Assembly: GCF_050624435.1 (NCBI RefSeq) | Contig: NC_134531.1 | Span: 259,670,812-259,734,811, forward strand | Length of the DNA stretch: 64,000 bases | Source of the DNA: Tenrec ecaudatus | Lineage: Eukaryota > Chordata > Mammalia > Afrosoricida > Tenrecidae | Reading direction: 5' to 3' | Shown: piece after piece, positions 12,030 to 23,905 of the stretch | Layout: every line of letters begins with the position of its first letter | How positions within the stretch are numbered: position 1 is the stretch's first letter | Program-made: the position numbers and the translations under genes | The notes under the pieces: model-generated | Told to the model about the DNA's origin: nothing | Seen by the model: only the letters and a program-made list of their open reading frames with translations | Databases searched by the model: none

Positions 12030-15000
12030 TTCAATCTGCTCTGGAAGAACATAGGAATAAAAAGAAAAGGTTTTCTAAGACCCTCAACTAAAGATCATGT
12101 AGTATTAGTGTAATTTTCTATTCATTGATAACAAGCATTGATATGGATTTGCAAACCAAACTTGGCTTCTATTCCTGCATATGCAGACATGCAAAGTGCT
12201 GAGCCTTTAAGTCTCCGGGAATTAAAATGTTTAAAAGCTGCTCTCAGTGAGACACAGATTTCATGCTGTGACAAGCTCAAAAATGAAAACAACTACACAC
12301 ATGAGAGGGTTTTTCACCAACCACAGCATTAAGGACAAATGAAACCCTGCTGGCAGCATGGATCTACAAGTGTGAGTGTGTTTGACTTGGTACCACAGGT
12401 TTGTGACTCTATGTGCAAATGGGAAAAAGGAAGAAAAAAATGAGTTAGACAAAGATTCCGTTGTCCATGTTTTTTAACCGTTTTTTCATAGTTACAATGT
12501 TAAAATATTGGCACCATTTGAAAATAACCCTTGCCCTTGTTTCAAAGGCTGTCTTCACTACAGTTAGTCACATGGTTCCCTGCTCTGCCCCATCAGTGAC
12601 CTCAATCCATACACCAAAGATGAGAGAAGACTACGACTTGATACATCTTTACTTTCTCCTTGTAACTGCCTGGATGAAAGATCGTAACTATAGCTTTCCC
12701 TGTTTCTTTTTCGATGAAGTATGTGTGATGTTATGTCAGAACTATTGTCAAGTGGCAAATCCATCTGTAAGTTCTCCCCTTGCTTTTTAAATTAAGTTTA
12801 CTGAAAACATTCACACTGTATGCTCCTCAGTCTCATGTAGCAATTTAGAGAGAGAGTAGAAATACCCATCGTCCAGTACAGTGTGAAACCCTTAGAAAGA
12901 GTGGGGTGAGCATAATTTCTTACATCAAGGCAGTCTCTCAATACTTTTCACAATGTTTATTTAGACCTTTGGAAAAATATGGAAATGAAAAACAAATAAT
13001 TCAAAACTGAAATAAAATTTTAAATAATATTTTAAAAAATGGTTGGATGGGGAGAAAAAGAAAATACAAAGTTCTTCTGTGTTAAATATACCTGGTATAT
13101 TTATGTTGTACTTCTTGATTTAGAAGAGACATACTAACAATTATTTTATACAGTCTTTAAATGACAAATACTTAATGATTATTATGTGGTTGTGATAGAT
13201 AGGTGATAGTTGGAACATGGCTACAAGTAAATGTAAATATTATCATTAAATAAACAAATATACTTCAGATTTAGCGTCTACTGATAGCAGAAACTGCTAT
13301 AAAATATCTTCTTTAGTTCTTTTAAATAATTTCTTAAAAAGACAATATGACCTTATTTATCTCTGTAAATAGAAATAAAAGTATTTGGAGTACCTTTAAA
13401 AATAATATGGATGCTTTTAAATGTAAAAGTCTTGAAAATATTAATATTTTAATTATTAAAGTGTGTTATTCATGCATACCAACATTGAAAGCAAGCTCTG
13501 TCCTATACGTAAACTTCAAAGATAATGTATCATCTACAGTAATAAATAAAGGCTTGATAGGAGCACTATTCTCCAAGGTCTAAGAGTTCAGAAAAAGAAT
13601 TCTTTCAAACAGTTGGTGCATCTTTACAATGACATATTACTCTGAAAGTCAGACTTGCCTTTCTTTTTCCATTATCGTCTATAATATGTGTGTAATCTTA
13701 AATTCTGAACACTTTTGTATGGTTCTCCCTTATGGTAGTACACAAAGGTACATTTCAGTGAAAATCAAATGAAAAGTTTATTAATACAGCAGAAATGTCT
13801 GTAAAAGGTATAACCTTTTATTTATAAGTACACCATCTTTGAAAATATTATTCATTCTTAATGAATAATAGTTCATGGATTAAATTATTCCTTCTGAGAG
13901 ATTCATAGAATAACTATACATAATTATTGGAGTTTATGTACAAAGAACATACATGTTCAATGGTGAAACTTATAATAAAAATATCCATGGGACTGTAGTT
14001 ATCAGTATTGTCCACTGTCTTATAACCTTATCTAATACTTTGGTTCTTTAATAGGAGTATTATTTTCCTATTATGGTTATAATTTTTTACTTTAAATGTG
14101 TTAACATCCTTCTTTTGAAAACTCTGTGCTTCACCAGTGTTTTAAGCAAACCAATGGCATGTATTTGAATAACATGCTATCTGAATAGGAGAGAAATAAG
14201 ATGAGTAAAGCCAAATGAAGCAGTATAACAAGAGATGCAGCAGGAATTCAGAAACCATCAAAACAAAAAGCACACGGGCTGTTGGGATCAGGGTCCTGGT
14301 ATAAATCCCTCAGAGAAGGGGTCCAGGATGCTGTGATAAAACAATGCATCAACTGGAAATCATTCATTTCAACTAACAACTGAATAATTTCTTTTACTTT
14401 TAAAATGTCTTGGCAGTTTGGTTTTTTTTCTTTCTTTTCAAAGCCATTTTGTACAAAATACATCATAAAATCAATTAATGGTTGAAGAAAAAATAAGGCA
14501 TCTAAAGAACATGGAAGTAGAAACCTAGCATCTTACATCTGTGTTATGTTGTCAAACTATGTCAGTCTTTGAAGTTATTTACTGAAATCTTATGGATGAG
14601 AGAGAGAACATCCAATCAGAAGAGGAAAGGCAGATGTAGGAGATAAATCTTTTTTGGACGTTTTGTCTGTTGTTCAGGTTCCAAATGTGAACAGGCAATC
14701 CATGGCATCAGCCTTTTGGTCCCTCCAACCTCCCACCACCCAGAGATTTCAGTACTCAGTAGTCGGGCACCCAACGCGACTCAACGCCTAGAATAGTGTC
14801 TTTTGAACGGTTGCCGCATAGTTGCTGGCAGAAAGCTGATCATCACACTGCACACGTTTAAATGGGAAAGTATTTATTAGATAGGGATTCATACAGAAGA
14901 AAAAATTTGTTTTCATAATATTTAAGAAAATAATGATTAGGAAAAGGGATAGACCAGACACACACACACATGCTTTATGTTAACGATGGTCAATTGTTTT

Positions 15001-17079
15001 GCACATCAACCAGTCAGCATGTCCAGAAAATCTTATGTGCATTCACATGTAGATTCATATGAGAATGTATTTTGTTTATACACTTTTGCAGCAAAAGTGT
15101 TTGTACTACTAAGAGAATTAATCTATATTTTAATGTGCTTCAAAAATTGCCAGCTTATATTTTAAAAATCCATCATAAATATTTCTATCCATTCGGCTCA
15201 TTTTCCTATCAGTTATTCAAGATAAATTCCAAGTACTTTACACACATAGTGGATAATATTTTAATATGCATTTACTTTTATAGCTATAGTTAAGTACATT
15301 TATAGTCCTCCTGTTCTAAATAATAGTTAAGGCAACTAATAGATGTGAAGTGCTTGACAAAATATTATCTCAAAAAGAGCAACTATTATTATGCTCATTC
15401 TCATAAGTTAATTAACTAAAATAAAATTAAATAACTATCACAAGAAAAAAGAGTGAGTCAATAAAATGCATTTTCAATTCAATATTTGAGTTTTGACATT
15501 TATATTCTTAGTCCTGTGTCATGATATGCAAACCCCTAAATTGGAAGGTATTAATTTTTACCACCCACGTAAATCTAATAAAATATGCTGGAGAAAATTG
15601 GGTTTTGTATTAGACTATGGGAATATGTGTGAAAACTAACCTGGAACTTCCCCCTGGATTAAAATAAAATCATCAAATTGGGTAAGAGTGGTCAATAAAA
15701 TAACATACAACCCAATAAAAAAGGAAGAATGAACTAAATCAGGGGAGAAATTATTATTAATGACTGTTTCTGCCCGGCTGGACTCCTTTCTCTTTTCTTT
15801 TACCCTCCCCCTCACATGCACACACCCTTCTTCATTATTTAACAGTAGTAGTGTCAGGATATAATAAAAAAAGTATAGATTTAAAGTTGGTGTATGAATT
15901 CATTTTTAGAGAAATCAGTCCTTTCAGCCAAGTAAGTTAATTAATCTTTATGAACAGACTATTTTAGTGGGATAAGTTTGAGAATATTTCAAAACAATGA
16001 TTTAGAAATTTTGAAGGAAATAAGAGTATAAATCAAAAAGTTTTAAACTTTTAATATTTCACCGTGATTTAAAATAATCATTCACATGTGTACCCTTTCC
16101 TGTGTTTTTAGTTTGTCTTGATATGCCTTAATAAACCACCAGTTGACTTACATGGTATATCTAAATCACAACTCTAAGTGAGGAGTTTAAATTAATGTAC
16201 ATGAAAATTACCTTACACTCTAAGCGAGACTTTATAAAGAATATCTTCAAATATTGACAGTTTTCCACCTTAAAGAGGTTCCAAACTTTGTTGGAGCAAA
16301 CTGTACTTGTAAACACCAATCATTTTCATCATTTAAATGACCAAATGTAGGCACCTGTGACTTGTTTAAGCATTATTTTAGATCATATAAATTTTAAAAG
16401 GCATATGTAAAAATAACATGCTATTGCCAAATACAACCAACATGTGCTTATTTGTTACCTCAGGTAAAACTTTCAAAACCAAACTGTAAAAACACTATCA
16501 CTTTGTCTTTTTCTTTAAAAGTCTAGTGTCATCAAATTGTCAAAGCTTTGCCCATTTAAGGGAAATGGGCAGCAACCTGTGCTTGATAGGCAGCACCAGC
16601 GATGTGAGCAAACCAACTAGAGGAGAGCCACACATGCCCATTCCAAGGAAATGAGATCCTACGGAACACAGAAATGATCGGGCAATTTCATAAATATGAC
16701 ATCCAAGTAAAAGTATGTATAAGATAATTCAAAAGTGATTGCAGCAGCTAATTTAAGTGTTAATTCTGAAGAGGGCTTGAAAAATCATGGCAAATGGCAG
16801 ATGGATCTTGGCTGAAATCAAGGGATAACAGAAAGATGCTTATTTCTAATTTACTGGCTATGCAAACTATGCATTCACCTGCGTAAATCATAACAAACTA
16901 TGAATTCCATCGTGAATAATGAGAATGCCAGAAACCTTAATTATTCACATGTAGAATCAGTGCAGAGGCAGTTATTCTAACTCAGCAAGGAGGATACTGA
17001 GCCTGTATCCTGGCACTTACTCAATCTGTAGGCTGAGCAAAAGTAATTTGAGAAGCTGAAATAGAAGAAGAAGTTGGTA

Positions 17080-17345
17080 TCATGATTGAAGAAAGATTTA
17101 TTAATATTCTTATATGTGGAAGACAGCTCTACTTAATGAAAGTGAAGAAATATGCATACGGAGATAAAAAATCTACAATGTCTAGAATGGATGACAGCTC
17201 AAAAGACTTTTTTAAATCCTCACAGATGGAGCCAACACATCATAAATAGAGAAAATATTGACACTATGAAGGATTTCATTTTCCTTGAATACATAATCAA
17301 TTCTCAAGGAAGCATCAGTAAAACAAACAAATAAACAAACAAAAA
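17080..17345 (+). mobile_element. RTE-type LINE remnant (reverse transcriptase C-terminal part)
   Basis: A frame around 17150-17334 contains KDFIFLEYIINSQGS, the degraded form of a motif in the C-terminal part of RTE/BovB-family reverse transcriptases. The same stretch occurs at 63.66 kb in another copy. It ends at an AAACAAACAAATAAAC tract (17319-17342) just before the mariner fossil. Confidence 0.7.
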
Positions 17346-17429
17346 CGGCATATGATATTGGACATTGGTACCCCCTCAAAATATGGAACGAAAACTGCAC
17401 CAAGCAAAGCTTTTGTAGTAAACATTTTT

Positions 17430-17870
17430 CCAACTAGGCGAGCACCTAGCGATTCACTGAGTTAATGCGCCCAGTGGCGTCACTTGGGAAGGTTCCCTTG
17501 GGTCACAGTGAATTTTTCCGTAAAAGCAGTTTCTCTTGAACCTTGATTTTTGCGATGGTTGATTTAAGAGAACATGCAGCGGTGAAATTTTGTTTCCTGC
17601 TCGGGAAAAATGACGCAGAACCTCCTGTGATGTTGAACACCGCTGACAAGAACAGCTCTGGGGGGAAAAAACTCAAGTGTGAAAATGGTTTTCTCATTTC
17701 ACCAGAGGTGAAATGTCGATTGATGACCAACTTCGATCTGGACATCATCAACTTCCCGAAAGAGGAACATGACAACGAAACCCGTCCCCTTGTGCTGCAA
17801 GACTAACGGCAACAGACCCTTGAATACATGGCGAAGTTATCTGGACTATCTTAGAGCTTACAAAAGCTTT
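17430..17870 (+). mobile_element. Mariner-type DNA transposon fossil (5' part)
   Basis: Contains the 5' leader and the start of a mariner transposase gene. The leader (GCGAGCACCTAGCGATTCAC, GTCACAGTGAATTTTTC) and coding start resemble a mariner family known from other mammals. Homology fades at about 17870; the catalytic DDD domain and the right terminal repeat are absent. The left terminal repeat is not clear. Its GC content is higher than in the surrounding AT-rich sequence. Confidence 0.8.
17555..17806 (+). pseudogene. Mariner transposase N-terminal remnant
   Basis: The transposase would have bound the transposon ends and cut and rejoined DNA. The likely original start is the ATG at 17555 (MVDLREHAAVKFCFLLGK), the conserved opening of the N-terminal helix-turn-helix domain. 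About 40 residues later, near an A/G-rich run at about 17660, the frame shifts, and the rest of the open frame is no longer the transposase frame, although homologous DNA continues to LVLQD and a stop. Only the DNA-binding N-terminus is represented; no catalytic aspartates are present. Dead gene. Confidence 0.78.
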
Positions 17871-17989
17871 CAATGGCTTGCCTAGTGGCCATCATTTTCT
17901 CCCATCTTCCTCTTGTTCAGTATTCACCTTCACATCTGCCTACATGGCAGCCTATTGCTGCCCCTTCCTTTGGTCCATCACCAAAGCCT

Positions 17990-18270
17990 CCTTCTTCTTG
18001 GAAGGAAAAATTTTTGTTGCTTTTTTAAAGTTATAATGATCAGATACAATATTTGTCCTTTGTGATGGACAAATCTCACTCAGCATGCTGTCCTTCAGTT
18101 AATTTTATTTGAAGAAGTGCTTCAGGTTCACCAATTTTTCATTTTTAAATCTTGCATAGTATTCCAATGTGTTTATGTCGCAAAGTCTATATATCCATTC
18201 TTCCACCGAAGAGTATTTAGGTTGTTTTTGTCTTGCTTCTGTGAATAGTGCTGCAATAAATATGCCGTAC
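17990..18270 (-). mobile_element. Ancient L1 3' end remnant
   Basis: Plus-strand text such as ATAGTATTCCAATGTGTTTA, TTAGGTTGTTTTTGTCTTGC and AATAGTGCTGCAATAAATAT is the antisense of the well-known mammalian L1 segment around and after the end of ORF2. It is diverged and has no open frame. Confidence 0.75.
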
Positions 18271-18684
18271 ATTTGCCCTCTATTTGTTTACAACTCATTG
18301 TAATTCCATGAAACAGGGTAGAACTGCCCCAAAGAGTTGTATTGGATATAATCTTTACAGAAGCAAATTACTGTGTCTTTCTCCCTTGAAACCATTAATT
18401 GGGTGCGATCCATCAATTGGATTAGCAGAACTGCTTCCGAGGCCACTGAAAATGTAGTCAAGAAAGGCCCATGAAGTGTTTTATTCTGTAACACACGGAA
18501 TTTCCATGAGCTGAATCAGCTCAACAATAACTACATACACACGTATGACCTATACATACATATATGTGTAGTTAATTATATAATATAGTACTCAACAATA
18601 TGTGTATCTACAGAGAGAGAGTTATTGTTTAGATGGCTGACTCATATCTGTATCGCTATATACCAATATGTATTATCTCTATGT

Positions 18685-18838
18685 AATGTTGATTTCAATT
18701 CATAGTGATCTTCTTATCTGGTTTCTGGCGCTATCAATCTTGACCAATACAGATCACCTGAACTCGCTCTTGGGAAGCCACTGGTAGGTTTGCCCTGCCA
18801 TCCTTTTGCAGCCCCACACTTCCCCCACTTTGCAACAG
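18685..18838 (-). mobile_element. AfroSINE, diverged
   Basis: Antisense order: ATTTCAATTCATAGTGATC (3' half), GTTTCTGGC, then CCACTGGTAGGTTTG and the tRNA-like head. It follows the antisense L1 remnant. Confidence 0.6.
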
Positions 18839-19502
18839 TTAAGTCACAAGAAAAAGTCTGAGATAAGTTGATTTTAGAGACAGCTTAAGTATGAGGCATA
18901 TTAACAAACTACTACTGGGAACTAGATAATTAAGCTTACATAAGGGTTTATTATTGGGCTTAAACACAGCCTTTCTCTCTCTAACAATGCAATAAAAAAT
19001 AGTGGCAAAATTTATTCCTAGAACACTTGGTTCCATACAACTAAAACAAACTTGTATATTTAGCAATAACTACGCAACTAACACTCTGAACTTGTTCTCC
19101 TGTGAGCATTAAACATAATCTAAAATTTAGTATAAGTTGGAAAAATACAAAATGCAAAGTGATAAAACAAGACAGAATTTGCTCTTTCAATGTACTTGAG
19201 GGGCAAACGTAATCTATGTGCAAATTTAAAAGTAGTGTACAACTAAAGATTTATTACTTACCGAAAGTAGATAAATGCAATGTATTTTTGGCCTTTGGAC
19301 TTGTATAAATCAATTTATGTTCTATAGAATACCTCTGCCAAGAAATGTTTTAAAGGTAAAACAAATGAAAATGCAAATTTAGTTCATCCATCATTGCATT
19401 AAATGCTTGATATATCTGTAGTCATGGACCAGATGATAATATCCTGTATTATGCAATGTAATTAACAGGATTGCACATAACACATGATCATTTTTTATCA
19501 GC

Positions 19503-19532
19503 ATATATATATATGTATATATATATATATAA
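19503..19532 (+). repeat. (TA)n microsatellite
   Basis: TA repeat with one G interruption, directly followed by AAGGGGCTTCAAAAAACTTG. Confidence 0.95.
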
Positions 19533-19600
19533 AGGGGCTTCAAAAAACTTGTGACAAATGGGATTCAAAAATAATTAAAAATTCCCACCTACTTTTTAAA
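19533..19600 (+). mobile_element. Possible transposon end next to a TA repeat
   Basis: AAGGGGCTTCAAAAAACTTG beside a TA array resembles the ends of TA-targeting Tc1/mariner-type short elements in mammals. A related sequence lies reversed at 63095-63128. Low certainty. Confidence 0.3.
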
Positions 19601-19617
19601 GCATACCAATTCTATAT

Positions 19618-19775
19618 TGGAGCCCTGGAGAAACAGCCCTGGATATGCCTACCTGCTAACAACAAGTTTGGCACCTCTAAGCCCCCAGTCATTCTGCAGG
19701 AGTGAATACTTCCATAAAGTTTACAAAGTAGAAACCCTAAGGGTTAATTCTACTCTCCTCTATAACATCACTAGA
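19618..19775 (+). mobile_element. AfroSINE, diverged
   Basis: Starts GGAGCCCTGGAGAAACAGCC; the CCTGCTAACAACAAGTTTGG box B-like region is visible, then ATAAAGTTTACAAAGTAGAA, with a decayed 3' end. Confidence 0.6.
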
Positions 19776-22504
19776 AAACATTTACAGATTCTAAGAACTT
19801 TGTAATTCTTAAAACTTTTTAAACATTTGTATGTTGTCTTGAATAAGATATTAAAATTTTACTGTAAATTTCTCAAGACCCTGAATCAATTTGTAAACCC
19901 CAAATCAGCTGACTTTCGTCATTAAAAAATGAATAGACCTCAAAATATTGCATTTTATTTATTTCTAATACAAAGACTGAGTTAAGTAAGACTCCTTTTT
20001 ATGTATTGCATCTTCATAATGGAGCAGTACTTGAGACCCTCTTGTAATAATAATATCGAATAAAACACCTTTCTGAGTGAAATGCCGGTGGCTTTTTTTC
20101 ATTTCATAACGATGGCTTCATATAGAATTATCCTAATGACAACGAATATTTCCCTTTTCCTACAGCAAATTTTCCCAGTAATTGTGCATACGTTGTCTTT
20201 CAATGGCTTCCAAAGGATCCACTTGAATTGAATGGTCAATGGAAAGGTTAACTTCAAGTAGGAGAAAGCACTGCAACTAATTAATATGTCAGAGGAGTAC
20301 AGCCCCAGCCAAAAGAGTTAATGAAGCTTGCCATGGACACATGTGGGCCTTTTATAACGCAGGCCTAACTGTACAGACCAGTTAGGTTAAATTGTCTGTC
20401 AGTTACTGGCCAGTTGGCCACCACCTGTCTGCCTGTGCCAGTCTTTCCCCCATCCCAACAGCCTTCTTCCCAGCTCTCAATTGCAAGCTGCTGCCACGAA
20501 GCATCTCGGAGCCTCTGACAAGGTCTGGGCACACAATGGGCTCCTGACATGTGAATGAAGGGCCAGGGCAACACTCTGAATAGGGAAGATTTCCCCCATT
20601 TAAACTCATAATGTTCACAACAACCACTATAAAAGAAAAAGCCCATCCTGGTGTCAGGCCATTACCATTGATAACAATATGCTAATAACTTTCTATATTA
20701 CTCTCCGTTTCCAAGGACATTTAAATACATGGATTGATGGCTTCAGACTTAAAGGACATGGAAGGAGAGGGGAGGGAGGGGGCTGTGGGCTAGGAAGGAG
20801 GAAGAAACAAAAAGCAAACGGCAGAAATTGCCATCCAGCTCACTGAAAACTGCTTTCCACCCAAACAGAGCATCCTGTCTCTGAAAGTCAGACTTGCCCA
20901 AGTGTCCCTTGGGAAACCTGTGCTATCTGTGATGCGCACATCTACATGAGACCCAGTGTGAAACACGAGGGTTCCAAGAAAGGGAGAGCCTCAGTGGAGC
21001 TCGTTAAGTCAAACGACTGTGCTGTGGGGTATGCTGCGCTCTGCACCACTGGGCCCCACTTAGAACCTTGAACATCTGCCATGAAGACGGATTTTTTTTT
21101 TAAATAGGAAAATGAAAAAGCATGTCACCTGGAAATATAAATTATGACATTTGGAACCGGACCTCAGGCTCCACCTTGAAACAGTTAAGAAATTAGTAAA
21201 TTACAGTTGTTCTCTTAGAATATAACAAACGAGAGATAGTGTTTTTAGTGTTCTGTCCAATCATATTCTTTTGACATAAACCTTCAGATTACGTCCCCAT
21301 TGGTTTTTTCCACGGGCAGGAAAGTATATCCTATATATACTGCCACTCCCTTGTGTGTCACAGTGAATTGCCTCTGACTTGCGGAAACAAGAGCTCCTTC
21401 TTTGTGCTGATTATGATATTCAATCAGTTTGAAAAATTCCTGTTCCTATAGATTTCAATATTGGGCTTTTGCCATGAAATCGAATCTGCCCGACTTCCAA
21501 TGAGAAGAGGAATTTGAGAAATATGATGTGCTTCTTTTCAATCTCATAACAAGGAATTTACCACAGATGTAGTTAAGCTTCTCATATGAAATTTCATTTT
21601 ATTTTAGAGGGTAAAATACTTCCTTCTACATATTGTTTTTAAACAACTGCCATAAATTTGAAGGGTGAAAATCTGCATGTGATGTCAGAGCTAATTTGTA
21701 CCAATCTGCACTGCGTATCCACAAGATGATGCAAAACAGAACCCCTTCGTGAAGTTGAATCCTTTCAAAGTCTTGCTACCTTTATTTAGCTGAGAAGTCA
21801 TATCAGCTTGCAATTCCTGAAAAATGCTCATATAGAATGAACACATGCTTCTCATATCAAATATATCTCTTATTGTACTGACTGGTTAGACAAGAAAACT
21901 ATTGAGCTTATTAATCCTAAAGAAATAGCATTAATATACATTCACGTACTATTTTATTTTCAATCTCAATAATATGACATTCCCAAGAGTTTGTGCTCTG
22001 CAACAGCATGTAGAAATATTGAATACAGAAATGTATCTCATATTAGTCCTTATATGTATGAGTCAATATTTCTCAGCTTTGTTCAGGCTTAGGATCCCAA
22101 TGCCTAGTCTTTGTCTCCATCTTCGGAGCCATAGAAGTTAACTGCAGGTGGCACAAGGTCATATGCAATCAGTCTGTAGCTGCGCTTTGTTCCTTAATTC
22201 TAAGTATTCAAAAAGTACTCAAAACTTTCACTGCCAAAGCACTACTCTTTCATTCCTGTAGGGATGGACAGCCAAGGGAAGATGCCCTTAAAAGATTTGA
22301 TCCAATGTAATGTGATAAAATTAGGATAAGATATAACTTACTCTAGATGAGGGAAATGATAGAGCAAGTGCCTCGGGCTTAACCTTTAAAAATTCAGAGT
22401 TTTGTGACTAAAAGTCTTATTTCTTCAGCAATGACCGTAGCAGAGTTTGTAGATTCCCAAAGCCACTTGTGTGACCCCCTTGATATCACCGCGAGTCATT
22501 TGTC
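19776..22504. other. Repeat-free block, possible conserved non-coding sequence
   Basis: About 2.7 kb free of recognisable repeats, with GC-richer parts at 20400-20540 and 20750-21060. ORFs of 74 and 93 codons at 20365-20646 overlap on the minus strand in different frames. No gene seen. Confidence 0.45.
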
Positions 22505-22735
22505 CTGACCTGGGATCGCTGGTGGCATCATGGTGTGAGTGCTGGCCTACCAACTTCAAGAACTGCAGATATGCCAGTGGTTTGGTGAGAAAAAGTGAGG
22601 CTTCCACTCCCTGAAGATTCACAGTTTCAGAAACCCACAGGGCATGTTCTAGTCTGCCTTACAGAGTTCACTATGAGTCTGAGTGAACTAGATGGCAGGG
22701 AGCTTGGTTTAATCTTACCCTACTTAAAATTGACT
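22505..22735 (+). mobile_element. AfroSINE, tenrec type
   Basis: Head GGGATCGCTGGTGGCATCAT, middle CTTCCACTCCCTGAAGATTC, tail CACTATGAGTCTGAGTGAAC and TAGATGGCAGGGAG. The middle section (TTCACAGTTTCAGAAACCCA) is characteristic of the tenrec form. Confidence 0.78.
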
Positions 22736-23611
22736 TTTAGGTAAACAAGAGTTGATGCTTTGATTTATGCTGTACAATCTATACTATACTTAGGTTCCAG
22801 ATGAAAGAATAAAAAGGTAGGGTTACAAACTCACAAGATGCCTTTATTTCTGACTTTATGAACCTGCGAAAAACAAAAACAAAAAAGCATTTGCAAATTC
22901 AAGGGGACAGCATCCTGGATATTTGATACTTGATAAAGCAGGAGATGTAACCAGAAAAAAAATAAAGAAAAGAGAAAAGCCAAGTAATCACCAATAAGTA
23001 ATTCCCCTCCTTCATTTAGGCTAGCAGTTGCAAGAAAAAAAATTATTATTTAATATATACAAAAATCAGTAAAAGGGACAATATATTTTATATGCAGATC
23101 ATTTCACAATTCAGTTGATTCTATATATGAAAACCAAGCATCATTAAAATGTGTGGGGCATTATCAAATATAATAAACAATGATAAAATTATAATAGATA
23201 TTATTTTAGGAGCACAGCTAAGTCACAACTTGTTTATACTTGTATAATAACAAGAATATATATTTATATAATTTTCTACCTGAAAAAACAATTGAGTTTT
23301 ACTTTAAATTTTGCATGTCCTATGAAACCATTTTAAAATAGAGAACTATGTATACTATGAAGAGAGTGATAAAATATGCTTAAGGCAGAGTTATAATTTC
23401 AAAGGCTATCTGGAAATTTCATGTTGGAATACTTTATGGAATTTGAAAAAGAAAGTCTAACTTTGCGCTCTGGTGACCTTAATGAACTTAAATATTTTAC
23501 CAAAAGAAAGATTGCGTGGCTGTCCAAACCTGAGTCACAAATGACAAAGAGAACTGCTGGTGTCTATTCTACTGAAAAATGAGAATATATTGGGTTTCTA
23601 AATATTGTTTT

Positions 23612-23905
23612 AACTTACCCAATTATAAGGATCTATAATTGGGGGACGGACAACAGAAAAGTGTGTGAATGGAGGGAGACGTTGGACAGTGCAAGACATT
23701 ACAAAATAATAATAATTTATAAATTATCAAGGGTTCATGAGGGACAGAGAGGGAAAATGAGGAGCTGATATCAAGGGCTTAACTGGAGAGCAAATGTTCT
23801 GAGAATGAGGAGGGCAGCGAATATGCAAATGTGCTTGAGACAATGGATGGATATACGGATTGTGATGAGTTGTATGAGCACCCCCAAAAATGATTTAAAC
23901 AAAAC
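23612..23905 (+). mobile_element. L1-like 3' end fragment
   Basis: Sense copy of the last 290 bp or so of the recurrent region, from AATTATAAGGATCTATAATT to a degraded signal region (CCCCCAAAAATGATT). It carries the subfamily B variant GAGAGCAAATGTTCTGAG. The polyadenylation signal is mutated. Confidence 0.8.

Larger units (their letters stand above)
11042..17079. other. Mostly unique sequence, no gene seen
   Basis: Apart from the 50-bp duplication and an AC repeat, about 6 kb without a recognisable element. The longest ORF (12461-12790, 109 codons) has no family features. A stretch at 15290-15430 is faintly MIR-like. Confidence 0.5.

Noticed and set aside
12461..12790. Plus-strand ORF of 109 codons
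   Set aside because: No domain and no splice or regulatory context; a minus-strand ORF overlaps it.
15290..15430. MIR-like ATTATTATGCTCATTCTCAT segment
   Set aside because: Only the short AT-rich core fits; chance similarity is likely in AT-rich DNA.
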